In this document: positions 48,264 to 56,565 of the stretch, in pieces
Layout: every line of letters starts with the position of its first letter
How positions within the stretch are numbered: position 1 is the stretch's first letter
Position numbers and translations under genes: made by a program
Source of the DNA: Nitrosophilus kaiyonis
GTDB taxonomy: Bacteria; Campylobacterota; Campylobacteria; Campylobacterales; Nitratiruptoraceae
NCBI RefSeq assembly: GCF_027943725.1
Contig: NZ_AP025696.1
Span: forward strand, 434,001-498,000
Direction: 5' to 3'
Length of the DNA: 64,000 bases
The notes under the pieces: generated by a model
The model's input: only the letters and a program-made list of their open reading frames with translations
The model's database searches: none
What the model was told of the DNA's origin: nothing

Positions 48264-49298
48264 TGAGGCTTTTACATTTTCAAAAGCATAAATAGAATCT
48301 AGTATAATCTCACTAATTTTTAAAAAGTTTATCTTTGAATTTATAAATGCTTCGACTGCTACCTCATTTGCAGCATTTATAACAACACCAAGATCGCTTT
48401 TTTGTAAAAGAAGATCTTTTATCTCCCATATAGGATATCTTAAACTATCAATTTTTCTAAATTCAAGATTTTTAACAAGTGTAAAATCTATATTTTTTAC
48501 AATATTTTTTTCAACTTTTTTCAAAATTGCATAAGCAATAGGTAGCCTCATATCTGCAACTGCAGCATGCATTAAAGAGCCTCCATCAACAAAATCCACT
48601 ATTGCATGAACAATCGATTTTGTCTCAATAATCGCATCAAGATTTTTTGTATCAAAAAGCCATTTAGCCTCAATAAGTTCAAATAGTTTATTGACCATAG
48701 TTGCACTATCTATTGTTATTTTTTTACCCATAGACCAGTTTGGATGTTTTAGAGCATCTTCAAGTTTCGCATCTTTTAATCTATCAATTGGCCAATCTCT
48801 AAATGCTCCTCCACTTGCAGTAATTATTAGGCGTGAAGCTGTAAAACTGTGAAGCTGTGAAGAGTTTAATATATACCAAAGAGCAAAATGCTCACTATCA
48901 ATTGGGGTTATCTTTTTTGTGTCGATAAATTTTCCAGCAACTACTAATGACTCTTTATTTGCTAAAGCCACCTCTTTATTTAACTCAATCGCTTTTAATG
49001 TAGGCTTTAGCCCTAAAAAACCAACAAGAGCATTAACTATCAATTTTGATTCACAAAGTTCAAGTGCTTCTAAAATTCCCTCTTCTCCCCATAAAACTTT
49101 TTTGTGCTTTATCTTATCTTTATGCTCTTTTTTACCGACAACTACTATTTTTGGATTAAATTCATCAATCTGCTTTTGCAATAGCTCTATATTGTTTCCT
49201 GCAACTAGAACCTCAGGATAGATATCAAACTCTCTTGCAATATTTAGTGTATTAACACCAATTGAGCCAGTTGAGCCAAGAACCGCTATACTTTTCAA
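48201..49298 (-). CDS. dxr: 1-deoxy-D-xylulose 5-phosphate reductoisomerase
   Basis: Second step of the MEP isoprenoid pathway. 365 aa. NADPH loop AVLGSTGSIGVNTLNIA, ALANKESLVVAG, PIDSEHFALWYIL, ITASGGAFRDWP, HPNWSMGKKITIDSATMVNKLFELIEAKWLF. TTG start directly after cdsA. The last about 20 codons overlap the opposing GDPD gene. Confidence 0.97.
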   Translation of the reverse strand: MKSIAVLGSTGSIGVNTLNIAREFDIYPEVLVAGNNIELLQKQIDEFNPKIVVVGKKEHKDKIKHKKVLWGEEGILEALELCESKLIVNALVGFLGLKPTLKAIELNKEVALANKESLVVAGKFIDTKKITPIDSEHFALWYILNSSQLHSFTASRLIITASGGAFRDWPIDRLKDAKLEDALKHPNWSMGKKITIDSATMVNKLFELIEAKWLFDTKNLDAIIETKSIVHAIVDFVDGGSLMHAAVADMRLPIAYAILKKVEKNIVKNIDFTLVKNLEFRKIDSLRYPIWEIKDLLLQKSDLGVVINAANEVAVEAFINSKINFLKISEIILDSIYAFENVKASSIDDIFIIDKEVRSFAKSLI

Positions 49299-49299
49299 T

Positions 49300-50061
49300 T
49301 TATAAAAGACCTCTTAATAAAATTACCATAGCTGGAGCTGCAAAAAGATATCCATCAACTCTATCTAAGATCCCACCATGACCTGGCAAAATATTTCCAC
49401 TATCTTTAACATTTACTCTTCTTTTAAGATAGCTTTCAAAAAGATCTCCAAAAATTGAAGCGATTGAAACCAATAAAGAAATAATAATCGCATATGGCAA
49501 ATCTACCAAAATAAGAGCATAAAAACTTCCCAAAAAGGTCGCTAAAGCCACTCCTCCGACTGCACCCTCTAAAGTTTTATTTGGTGAGGTTTTGCTAAAT
49601 TGAGTTTTACCTATCAATTTTCCAATAAAAAATGCTCCAATATCTGTTGATGCAACAACAATCAACAGCCAAATAAGAGAATCCATTCCAAAATCGTGAT
49701 AAAGCGCTAAAAGAAATAAAAATGATGAGGTTGGATATAAAAATGGCAAAAAATTTCTTAAATCATAATCTTTATGATATGCCAAAAATGAAGCAAAAAT
49801 AATTGCTATAACAAAAAATAGATCATCTGGATTTGGATAAAAATAGGCAACTATCCATATCATTAATGCCCAAAAGAAAAGATTGTTGTGACTATCCATC
49901 TTTAAAAGTTTCAGTGTCTCATAAAAAGCGAACATAAAAATTACACCAAAAAAGAGCCATGTTAAAAAATAGTTATCTATAAGCCCAACAGCTAAAACAA
50001 CTGCAAGTAAAATGGTTCCAGTTATAAATCTTTGAGAGTTTTCTTTTACTAAATTAAACAT
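49300..50061 (-). CDS. cdsA: Phosphatidate cytidylyltransferase
   Basis: Makes CDP-diacylglycerol for phospholipids. 253 aa, about eight membrane helices. C-terminal signature SPNKTLEGAVGG ... FGDLFESYLKRRVNVKDSGNILPGHGGILDRVDGYLFAAP. cdsA-dxr order is common in the phylum. Confidence 0.96.
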   Translation of the reverse strand: MFNLVKENSQRFITGTILLAVVLAVGLIDNYFLTWLFFGVIFMFAFYETLKLLKMDSHNNLFFWALMIWIVAYFYPNPDDLFFVIAIIFASFLAYHKDYDLRNFLPFLYPTSSFLFLLALYHDFGMDSLIWLLIVVASTDIGAFFIGKLIGKTQFSKTSPNKTLEGAVGGVALATFLGSFYALILVDLPYAIIISLLVSIASIFGDLFESYLKRRVNVKDSGNILPGHGGILDRVDGYLFAAPAMVILLRGLL

Positions 50062-50113
50062 TATTAGCCTTTTATACTATTGTCTATAGACTTTTATCTG
50101 TTGTCTAATAAAA

Positions 50114-51442
50114 TTATACCTTCCTCACCTTTATAGTTTTATAATTTACATAATTCACATGAGCATTTTCTATAATTTTTACATTTCTTCTTTGTGTAAA
50201 ATCTACTAAATAATCACCCTTTTGCTCTACGCTAAAATCAACACACAATTTTGCAGCCTCTTGTAAAATATTTTGAGGAATGTTTTGCTTATTTGTTTTT
50301 ATAATAATATGAGCCGAAGGAATATCTTTTAAATGCATCCAGATATCGCTTGCTTTTGCTTTTTTTAAAATTTCAATATTTCCTTTTTCATTTTTGCCTA
50401 TATATATCTCAAAACCTTCAATTATAAACTTTTCATAATTTTTAAATTTAACCTTTTTACTTTTTTGGCTCTCTTTTTTAGGAAATAAAATCTCAATCTC
50501 TTCTATATTTTTTGCATTTTCTATTCTATTTTTCATTCTTTCTAAAAAGAGTATTTTTGAATGTAAATTTTCTCTTTCTATATGAATATTTTTTGCTTTT
50601 TGTCTAAATTTTCTAGCTTTATTAAAAAAAATATCTGCAATCTGAGAGGTGCTTTTTATATTTGGTGGAATTTGTATAGTTATATCTTTTCCTTCAAAAT
50701 CTTTAAGTTTTATCTCTTTATCATAGGGTTTTATATTATGAAGATTGGCTAAAATTAGATTTGCTTTCATCTCCTCTATTTGAGCTAAATTTTGAAGATC
50801 TTTTTCATTTTCAAGAGAATTTAACAAATTTTTTAGTTTTTCAATCTGTTTATTTATAGTATAAATTTTTACTGATTTTAAAGAGTCTAATTTTTTTTGT
50901 AAACTATTTTGAAAAACTTCATAAAGATACTTCTCTATATTTTCTATTTTTTTATCCTCATTTGAAATTTTTTTAAGAGGTGGCAGTGGAAGAAGTTTTT
51001 TGCCAGGTTTAACTTCTCTAAATGAAGTTGAAATATCTATATGTCTTAGAGCCTCTAATATATTTTCATTTTCATCTAAAATTATTGCGTTTGTATTTCT
51101 TCCAGTAAATTCAAGCTGCAATATGGTCTTTATCTCTTTATAAGAAGAGCTTGAGATAGTGGTAATTTTGATGATTTTATCATTATCTAAAATTGATATA
51201 TCTTTAATTTTTGCTTTTTTAAATCTTTTTTGAAGAACAATATCAAAAGGGGCATTATATCTTTTTGTTTTTACAAAATCATCTCTTTTATAGATTTTTG
51301 AATCCCCTTTACTTAAATCAAAATATATTGGCTCTTCATCAAAAACTATTTTTATAACATTATCATCAACTCTTTCAATATCGCTGATTTTTTTAAATTT
51401 TTTCAAATATTCAACAATCTGCTTTAACTCATAATATTTCAC
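50114..51442 (-). CDS. rqcH: RqcH/NEMF-family ribosome quality-control factor
   Basis: 442 aa NFACT protein, formerly called fibronectin-binding. The N-terminal NFACT-N domain has LQLEFTGRNTNAIILDENENILEALRHID; a coiled coil (about 170-330) and the NFACT-R/DUF814 domain (KAKASDIWMHLKDIPSAHIIIKT) follow. RqcH binds obstructed 50S-peptidyl-tRNA and directs alanine tailing. It is shorter than Bacillus RqcH (about 570), as in other Campylobacterota. The start lies 14 nt inside the upstream MazF-like toxin gene. Confidence 0.88.
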   Translation of the reverse strand: MKYYELKQIVEYLKKFKKISDIERVDDNVIKIVFDEEPIYFDLSKGDSKIYKRDDFVKTKRYNAPFDIVLQKRFKKAKIKDISILDNDKIIKITTISSSSYKEIKTILQLEFTGRNTNAIILDENENILEALRHIDISTSFREVKPGKKLLPLPPLKKISNEDKKIENIEKYLYEVFQNSLQKKLDSLKSVKIYTINKQIEKLKNLLNSLENEKDLQNLAQIEEMKANLILANLHNIKPYDKEIKLKDFEGKDITIQIPPNIKSTSQIADIFFNKARKFRQKAKNIHIERENLHSKILFLERMKNRIENAKNIEEIEILFPKKESQKSKKVKFKNYEKFIIEGFEIYIGKNEKGNIEILKKAKASDIWMHLKDIPSAHIIIKTNKQNIPQNILQEAAKLCVDFSVEQKGDYLVDFTQRRNVKIIENAHVNYVNYKTIKVRKV

Positions 51443-51761
51443 ATATAGCCTTTTTTAAAATATTAATCTCATTATTGTCTAATTTTGCAATCTTTTTTAA
51501 AACTCTTTTTTTGCTTACTGCTCTTATATGATAAGTTAATATATCGCTATCACTTTTTAATTCATCTCTTTTATCTATTTTTATCCTATATGGATAGGAA
51601 TCTTTTATAATTTTAGTTGAAAGCGGAACTACTATAACTACATCAAGTTCAATATTTTGTAAATCATCGCTTATAATAATAGCTGGTCTAATTTTTCCAA
51701 CTTCTTCACCTTTTTTAGGATTTAAATTTATTAAAACAATATCTCCTTTTTTATAATCCAT
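51429..51761 (-). CDS. MazF/PemK-type mRNA interferase toxin
   Basis: 110 aa. SH3-like toxin barrel: KKGDIVLINLNPKKGEEVGKIRPAIIIS (conserved Arg in KIRPAIII), VVPLST (conserved Thr), and a C-terminal helix. Predicted sequence-specific endoribonuclease. It overlaps its antitoxin by 11 nt and rqcH by 14 nt, so toxin and ribosome-rescue factor are translated from one message. Confidence 0.9.
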   Translation of the reverse strand: MDYKKGDIVLINLNPKKGEEVGKIRPAIIISDDLQNIELDVVIVVPLSTKIIKDSYPYRIKIDKRDELKSDSDILTYHIRAVSKKRVLKKIAKLDNNEINILKKAICEIL

Positions 51762-51999
51762 CATCTACTACCTCATCCCATATATCCATATCTTTATCTA
51801 TTTTTTTTATTTTTTTTAAAATATCAAGTTTTTTACTTTTTTCAATCTCTTCTATAATTTTTTTAAAATATTTTTCATATTTTTTTGGAATAAAAACACC
51901 TATCTCTTTATGGTCTCTTTTATCTATAACATCTAAAATCTCTTCACTTTTAAAAATTGATGGCTTTTTTTGTATCTCACTTATACTTATTTTAATCAT
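51751..51999 (-). CDS. Antitoxin partner of the MazF-like toxin
   Basis: 82 aa. The N-terminal MIKISISEIQKKPSIF resembles Phd/YefM-type or related antitoxins; the C-terminal half is acidic (IDKDMDIWDEVVDDGL), suited to block a basic toxin. Just upstream is a perfect 12-bp palindrome, a probable autoregulatory operator. Confidence 0.75.
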   Translation of the reverse strand: MIKISISEIQKKPSIFKSEEILDVIDKRDHKEIGVFIPKKYEKYFKKIIEEIEKSKKLDILKKIKKIDKDMDIWDEVVDDGL

Positions 52000-52023
52000 A
52001 ATAAACCTTCCATATAGATATTT

Positions 52024-52035
52024 TACTTATAAGTA
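52024..52035. promoter_or_regulatory. Palindromic operator of the toxin-antitoxin module
   Basis: TACTTATAAGTA is a perfect 12-bp palindrome 25 nt before the antitoxin start. Half-site ACTTATA recurs at 51979-51985 within the first antitoxin codons. Toxin-antitoxin complexes normally repress their own promoter through such sites. Confidence 0.55.
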
Positions 52036-52059
52036 TATCATATTTTAAAAATATAAAAT

Positions 52060-52412
52060 AGATGAATATGGTGAGTAAGTTGAGTGAGAAAGTGGGTGAT
52101 AAGGCGGTAAGGAGGTAAAAGGAAAGAGGAGAAGCTGTGAAGTGAGCAAGGGCAAAGCGAAGCTTTAGGACAACAACTGCTTATTGTCCATGCCCAAAGC
52201 GAAAGCCTTGAGTATATGTGAGTCCTAAAATCAAGGATTTTAATGACGAATATACGAAAGGTTTGTTAACCTTGAATAAAATCAAATGAGCAAAGCGAAT
52301 GAAAATTTTCGGTTAGTTTTTAGGCAGAAGGTTGAAGAAAGAAGGGAAAAAGAAAGCCAATTCTTAATTCCTAATGACCAATGACCAATGACTAATGTCC
52401 AATGTCTAACTC
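52060..52412. repeat. Composite repeat/hairpin region before leuC
   Basis: The 456-bp gap starts with GTGAGTAA/GTTGAGTG and GGTAAGGAGG-type words (52069-52135), holds a nested-hairpin core (52145-52320), and ends with CCTAATGA, CCAATGA, CTAATGT heptads (52370-52408). Core stems: GGACAA/TTGTCC inside GGGC/GCCC, AAAATC/GATTTT, and GGTT/AACC. It contains ATTTTCGGTT at 52305-52314, shared inverted with 1814-1823. A weak -10 (TAAAAT, 52423-52428) for leuC follows. Confidence 0.75.
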
Positions 52413-52455
52413 TACATTATGCTAAAATATCAAAAATTTTTCTAAAAGGAAAATA

Positions 52456-53724
52456 ATGGGTCAGACTATAACTGAAAAAATTTTTAGCGAACATGTAGGA
52501 AGAGAAGTAAAAGCTGGAGAGATAGTAAGATGTGAAATAGATATGATTATAGGAAATGATATTACAACTCCTATATCTATCAAAGCATTTAGAGAAAGTG
52601 GCGCTAAAAGACTTGCAAAGCCAGATAATTTTGCAATTGTAATGGATCATTTTATCCCTGCAAAAGATATAGCTAGTGCAAATCAAGCAAAAATAAGCAG
52701 AGAGTTTGCATATGAGCATGATTTAAAATATTTTTTTGATGAAAAAGATATGGGAATTGAGCATGCACTTTTACCTGAAAAAGGACTTGTAGTTCCAGGA
52801 GATGTAATAATTGGAGCAGATTCTCACACTTGTACACATGGAGCATTAGGAGCATTTTCAACAGGAATGGGCTCAACTGACCTTGCCTTTGCTATGATTA
52901 CAGGAACTAACTGGTTCAAAGTTCCAGAATCTATCAAAGTTATATTAAAAGGAAAACCTGGAGATTTTATATATGGAAAAGATATCATTTTAGAACTTAT
53001 TAGAAGAATTGGAGTTGATGGAGCATTATATAAAGCTTTAGAATTTACTGGAGATAGTATAAAATATCTTAATATGGACGATAGATTTAGTCTATGCAAC
53101 ATGGCAATTGAAGCTGGCGCAAAAAATGGTATCATTGCAGTAGATGAGGTTATAAAAGAGTTTTTAGCTGATAAAAAGCTAAAACATGAGCCAAAATTTC
53201 ACTACTCTGATGAAGATGCAAACTATATTCAAACAATTGAAATTGATGTAGAAAATCTTGAACCAGTTATAGCATTTCCACACCTTCCATCAAATGGAAG
53301 AGCTATAAGTGAAGCTGCTAAGATGGATCTAAAAGTTGATCAGGTATTTATTGGAAGCTGTACAAATGGAAGACTTAGCGATTTAAAAATTGCGGCTGAG
53401 ATTTTAAAAGGAAAAAGAGTTGCTCGCCACACAAGATTGATAGTAACACCTGCAACTCAAAAAATTTTAAAAGAGGCAGAAAAACTTGGAATTATTGATA
53501 CATTAATTGATGCAGGAGCAGTTGTAAGTAACCCTACATGTGGGGCTTGTCTTGGCGGATATATGGGGATATTAGCAGACAATGAAAGATGTGTTTCAAC
53601 AACAAATAGAAACTTTGTTGGAAGGATGGGAGCAAGAACAAGTGAAATATATTTAGCAAACTCAGCAGTTGCCGCAGCAAGCGCAGTTGCAGGAAAGATT
53701 GCTGACCCAAGAGAGATAGCATAG
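52456..53724 (+). CDS. leuC: 3-isopropylmalate dehydratase large subunit
   Basis: 4Fe-4S hydro-lyase of leucine synthesis. 422 aa, the archaeal/thermophile-like short form also called LeuC/HacA type. Fe-S cysteines in IGSCTNGR and SNPTCGACLGG; ADSHTCTHGALGAFSTGMGSTD. leuD is not adjacent; instead sfsA follows directly. Homoaconitase activity cannot be excluded by sequence. Confidence 0.92.
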   Translation: MGQTITEKIFSEHVGREVKAGEIVRCEIDMIIGNDITTPISIKAFRESGAKRLAKPDNFAIVMDHFIPAKDIASANQAKISREFAYEHDLKYFFDEKDMGIEHALLPEKGLVVPGDVIIGADSHTCTHGALGAFSTGMGSTDLAFAMITGTNWFKVPESIKVILKGKPGDFIYGKDIILELIRRIGVDGALYKALEFTGDSIKYLNMDDRFSLCNMAIEAGAKNGIIAVDEVIKEFLADKKLKHEPKFHYSDEDANYIQTIEIDVENLEPVIAFPHLPSNGRAISEAAKMDLKVDQVFIGSCTNGRLSDLKIAAEILKGKRVARHTRLIVTPATQKILKEAEKLGIIDTLIDAGAVVSNPTCGACLGGYMGILADNERCVSTTNRNFVGRMGARTSEIYLANSAVAAASAVAGKIADPREIA

Positions 53725-54474
53725 TTGATTCTTTTTGATTTAAAAACATTAGGAAGCCTAACTATAGGCTTTCTTATTAAAAGAGAAAATCGCTTCTTAG
53801 CTACTGCAAAAGTTAATGAAAAAATTGTTAAAGTCCACATAGCAGATACTGGAAGATTAGAAGAGATACTAATTCCAAATAGAAAACTACTTTTACTAAA
53901 AAATAGAGATGGATTAAAAACTGATTTCACTCTTATTGCAGTAAAAATGCCAACTTCGAAGTCGGACTTCGAAGTTAAAAATGAGTGGGTTTTAATAAAT
54001 ACAAAGCTTCATTCAAAAATTGCAAAAAAAGCTATAGAAAATGGAGTTTTAGGTTTTATTCCCAACATAATAAAAAACGAAGTTAAATATAAAAATAGCC
54101 GATTGGATTTTTATATTAAAACTTCAAAGTTGGACTTCGAAGTTGAAGGGTTTGTGGAATTAAAAGGGTGCTCTTTAGTTGAAAATGGTATCTGTCTATT
54201 TCCAAATGCTCCAACAAAAAGAGGGGCTAAACATATAAAAGATTTAATTGATGCTGTAAAAAATGGATTTAAGGCATATATTTTAATTATGGCGGTTAGA
54301 AAATGTAGATGTTTTCAACCTCATCCAATAATAGATTTAGAATTTAAGAAATTTTTTCAAGAAGCATTAAAAAATAAGGTTATATTTAAAGGTTTTTTTA
54401 TAAAGATAGATAATGATTTAAATATTATCTATGATGGAGAGTTAAAACTTTGCAGAGATTTTGATAAAATTTAA
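53725..54474 (+). CDS. sfsA: SfsA family protein with two intragenic palindromic repeats
   Basis: 249 aa. Blocks: GFLIKRENRFLATAKVNEKIVKVHIADTGRLEE, NTKLHSKIAKKAI, SRLDFYI, VELKGCSLVENGICLFPNAPTKRGAKHIKDL, KCRCFQPHPIIDLEFKKFF. SfsA was named for sugar-fermentation stimulation in E. coli and has a nuclease-like fold; its exact activity is unsettled. Start TTG right after the leuC stop. Two 25-bp palindromic copies (53952-53976, 54120-54144) encode TSKSDFEV and TSKLDFEV in the same frame. Confidence 0.93.
   Translation: MILFDLKTLGSLTIGFLIKRENRFLATAKVNEKIVKVHIADTGRLEEILIPNRKLLLLKNRDGLKTDFTLIAVKMPTSKSDFEVKNEWVLINTKLHSKIAKKAIENGVLGFIPNIIKNEVKYKNSRLDFYIKTSKLDFEVEGFVELKGCSLVENGICLFPNAPTKRGAKHIKDLIDAVKNGFKAYILIMAVRKCRCFQPHPIIDLEFKKFFQEALKNKVIFKGFFIKIDNDLNIIYDGELKLCRDFDKI
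53952..53976. repeat. Intragenic palindrome, copy 1
   Basis: 25-bp element built of two ACTTCGAAGT palindromes around CGG, itself nearly palindromic as a whole, in frame within sfsA. Copy 2 differs at two bases. Confidence 0.85.
54120..54144. repeat. Intragenic palindrome, copy 2
   Basis: Second copy in the same gene and reading frame, 168 bp (56 codons) downstream of copy 1. It lies between SRLDFYI and the VELKGCSL block, where other SfsA proteins, as I recall, have a short loop. Confidence 0.85.
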
Positions 54475-54496
54475 AAAATTCGCTAAAGGATAGAAA

Positions 54497-55039
54497 ATAG
54501 TTTGCGTTATTTTTGCTGGTGGCAAAAGCAGCCGAATGGGAAAAGATAAATCTTTATTAGATTTTAAAGGGAAATCTTTAATAAAATATCAATATGATAG
54601 ATTATTGCCAATTTTTGAAAAGGTTTATATCTCAACAAAAGAGGAAAAATTTGATTTTGATGCCCCGCTTATTATAGATAGTTCAAAAATTTATGCTCCC
54701 ACACCAGTTTTTTTGGATATTTTTAAAATAGTAGATAAATTTTTTGCAATTAGTGTTGATGCTCCATTTATCGATGAAGATATTATAAATAGATTGATTA
54801 AAGCTGATAACGATAAGGTTGATGCTACTATTGCAAAGACAAATTATACTCATCCATTGATTGGAATATATCATAAATCTATACTTTCTTATATTCAACA
54901 GGCAATATCAAATAATAGTTATAAACTAAATAAAATTTTACAAGAGGCAAATACAAATTTTATTCAATTTGAAGATGAAGAAAAATTTCTCAATCTTAAC
55001 TATCCACATGAATTTGAAAAAGCTTTGCAAAAATTATAA
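54497..55039 (+). CDS. mobA: Molybdenum cofactor guanylyltransferase, AUA start
   Basis: Attaches GMP to molybdopterin. 180 aa when read from AUA 54497, giving (M)VCVIFAGGKSSRMGKDKSLLDF with the essential GGKSSRMG nucleotide loop. The first ATG (54536) would cut through that loop, and a TAG lies two codons upstream of the AUA, so AUA is the only plausible start; AAGGA precedes it by 6 nt. Later blocks: APLIIDS, AISVDAPFIDEDII and HPLIGIYH. Third gene of the leuC-sfsA-mobA run, and part of the dispersed molybdenum cofactor set. Confidence 0.88.
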   Translation: MVCVIFAGGKSSRMGKDKSLLDFKGKSLIKYQYDRLLPIFEKVYISTKEEKFDFDAPLIIDSSKIYAPTPVFLDIFKIVDKFFAISVDAPFIDEDIINRLIKADNDKVDATIAKTNYTHPLIGIYHKSILSYIQQAISNNSYKLNKILQEANTNFIQFEDEEKFLNLNYPHEFEKALQKL

Positions 55040-55050
55040 ATTTTTTGTAA

Positions 55051-56565
55051 TTAAACAACTACAACAACTCCTCCTCTTCTTGGATCACCTGCACCATCGC
55101 CATAATTAGTAACTGCTTGAACGCCTCCAAAAAAGAGATTTTTCTCTTGGAAAAGATGAACTTTATAAAGTTTTTTTGCCTTTTCTATAATATCTGTGTC
55201 AAAACCAGGCTCCATAAAAACTTCTTGATTTTCTAGATGAATCCTTGGAAGCTCTACAGCTTCTTTAACACTTTTTTTATAGCAAAGAATATTGATGATT
55301 GTTTGTAAAATAGCACTTCTAATTCTATTACTTCCTGCACTTCCTAAAATCAAGAAAGGATTTTTATCTTTGTAGATTGCAGTTGGACTCATCATGGAAG
55401 GAAGCCTCACATAAGCTGGCCAAGAGAAAAAACCGTGAGGATTGAGATCCTCTTCTCCAAGCATATTATTGAGCATAATGCCACATTTTGGGATAATGTG
55501 TCCGCTACCTTCGCCATTTGTCGTTGTAACAGATGCAAAATTTCCCTCTTTGTCTATGACACTAATATGAGTTGTATTTCCCCATAGATTGATTCTGCTT
55601 TTAAATCCTTCATTATAGCCTTGCATAATATTTTTATCTTTTAAAATATTTTCTAAACCAACTTCGTGTAAAAAAGAATCTACCTGCTCTTTTCTAAAAT
55701 CGGCACTTATTCTTTGAGCCTCTATGATATTTCGTAAATGAGACATAGATCCAAATGTATCAAAAGATGCATTTTTAAGAAGTGAAAGCGCAAAAGCTAT
55801 CAAGATACCACCACTTGAAGGGGGAGGATTGAGATAAATTGTGCTATTACAAAAATTAATTCTGATAGGATCTCTTTCAAAAGTTTTATATCGCTGTAGA
55901 TCTTCTTTTCTAATAAATCCATCACTTTTAAGCATAAGTTCTTCTATACTTTGAGCTATCTCTCCATTATAAAAAAGCCCTTCTCCTTCATGTGCGAAAC
56001 TTTCCAAAAATTTGGCATAATCTTCGTTTTTATAAGGAGTTTTATCATCAATAAGATTTCCATTAGGAGCATATATTTTTTGCGACTCTGAAGTGGCTAT
56101 AAATATAGGTTCTAAAAGTTTTACAAACCCAGCTTGCATGGTTGAGAGTTTAATACCCTCTTTTGCATATTTCACTGCTGGTTCAATAATACGCTGCATC
56201 GGCATAGTTGCAAATTTAGAGTGAATTGTACTTATTCCTTTAATTACTCCAGGAATGGCAATAGAGCCTGCACCTATATGAAACTCCTGCACAGCTGTTT
56301 TAAAATCTACATATATAGGATAAAATTGAGGATGATTGATCCGCTTAGGAGGAACATCTACAAAAAAATCATACAGTTTTGGCTCTTGATCTTTTTTTCC
56401 ACAGAGCATAAAGCCTCCACCACCAAGGCTTGTCAATGCAGGCTCAGCTAAAGGAGCTGCAAACATAGCTGCCAATGCAGCATCAAAAGCGTTACCACCC
56501 TCTTGTAAGATAATTTTTGCAGCTTCTGCACTATTTTGATCTCCAGCTGCTACAACTCCTCTCAT
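55051..56565 (-). CDS. Cytosolic gamma-glutamyltransferase-like Ntn hydrolase
   Basis: 504 aa, no signal peptide, unlike classical periplasmic GGT. The autocleavage nucleophile is Thr331 in GNTTHISVIDKEGN, with TTTNGEGSG and PSSGGILIAFAL blocks. Where E. coli GGT has DFRE (the arginine binding the glutamyl carboxylate), this protein has YDFFVDVP, so substrate preference probably differs. It overlaps the ligase gene upstream by 4 nt (ATGA), suggesting that both act on a gamma-glutamyl compound. Some CGN arginine codons depart from the AGA habit of the window. Confidence 0.88.
   Translation of the reverse strand: MRGVVAAGDQNSAEAAKIILQEGGNAFDAALAAMFAAPLAEPALTSLGGGGFMLCGKKDQEPKLYDFFVDVPPKRINHPQFYPIYVDFKTAVQEFHIGAGSIAIPGVIKGISTIHSKFATMPMQRIIEPAVKYAKEGIKLSTMQAGFVKLLEPIFIATSESQKIYAPNGNLIDDKTPYKNEDYAKFLESFAHEGEGLFYNGEIAQSIEELMLKSDGFIRKEDLQRYKTFERDPIRINFCNSTIYLNPPPSSGGILIAFALSLLKNASFDTFGSMSHLRNIIEAQRISADFRKEQVDSFLHEVGLENILKDKNIMQGYNEGFKSRINLWGNTTHISVIDKEGNFASVTTTNGEGSGHIIPKCGIMLNNMLGEEDLNPHGFFSWPAYVRLPSMMSPTAIYKDKNPFLILGSAGSNRIRSAILQTIINILCYKKSVKEAVELPRIHLENQEVFMEPGFDTDIIEKAKKLYKVHLFQEKNLFFGGVQAVTNYGDGAGDPRRGGVVVVV

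Noticed and set aside
54536-54538. ATG 54536 as the mobA start
   Set aside because: It would remove the essential GGKSSR loop of the nucleotide-binding site.
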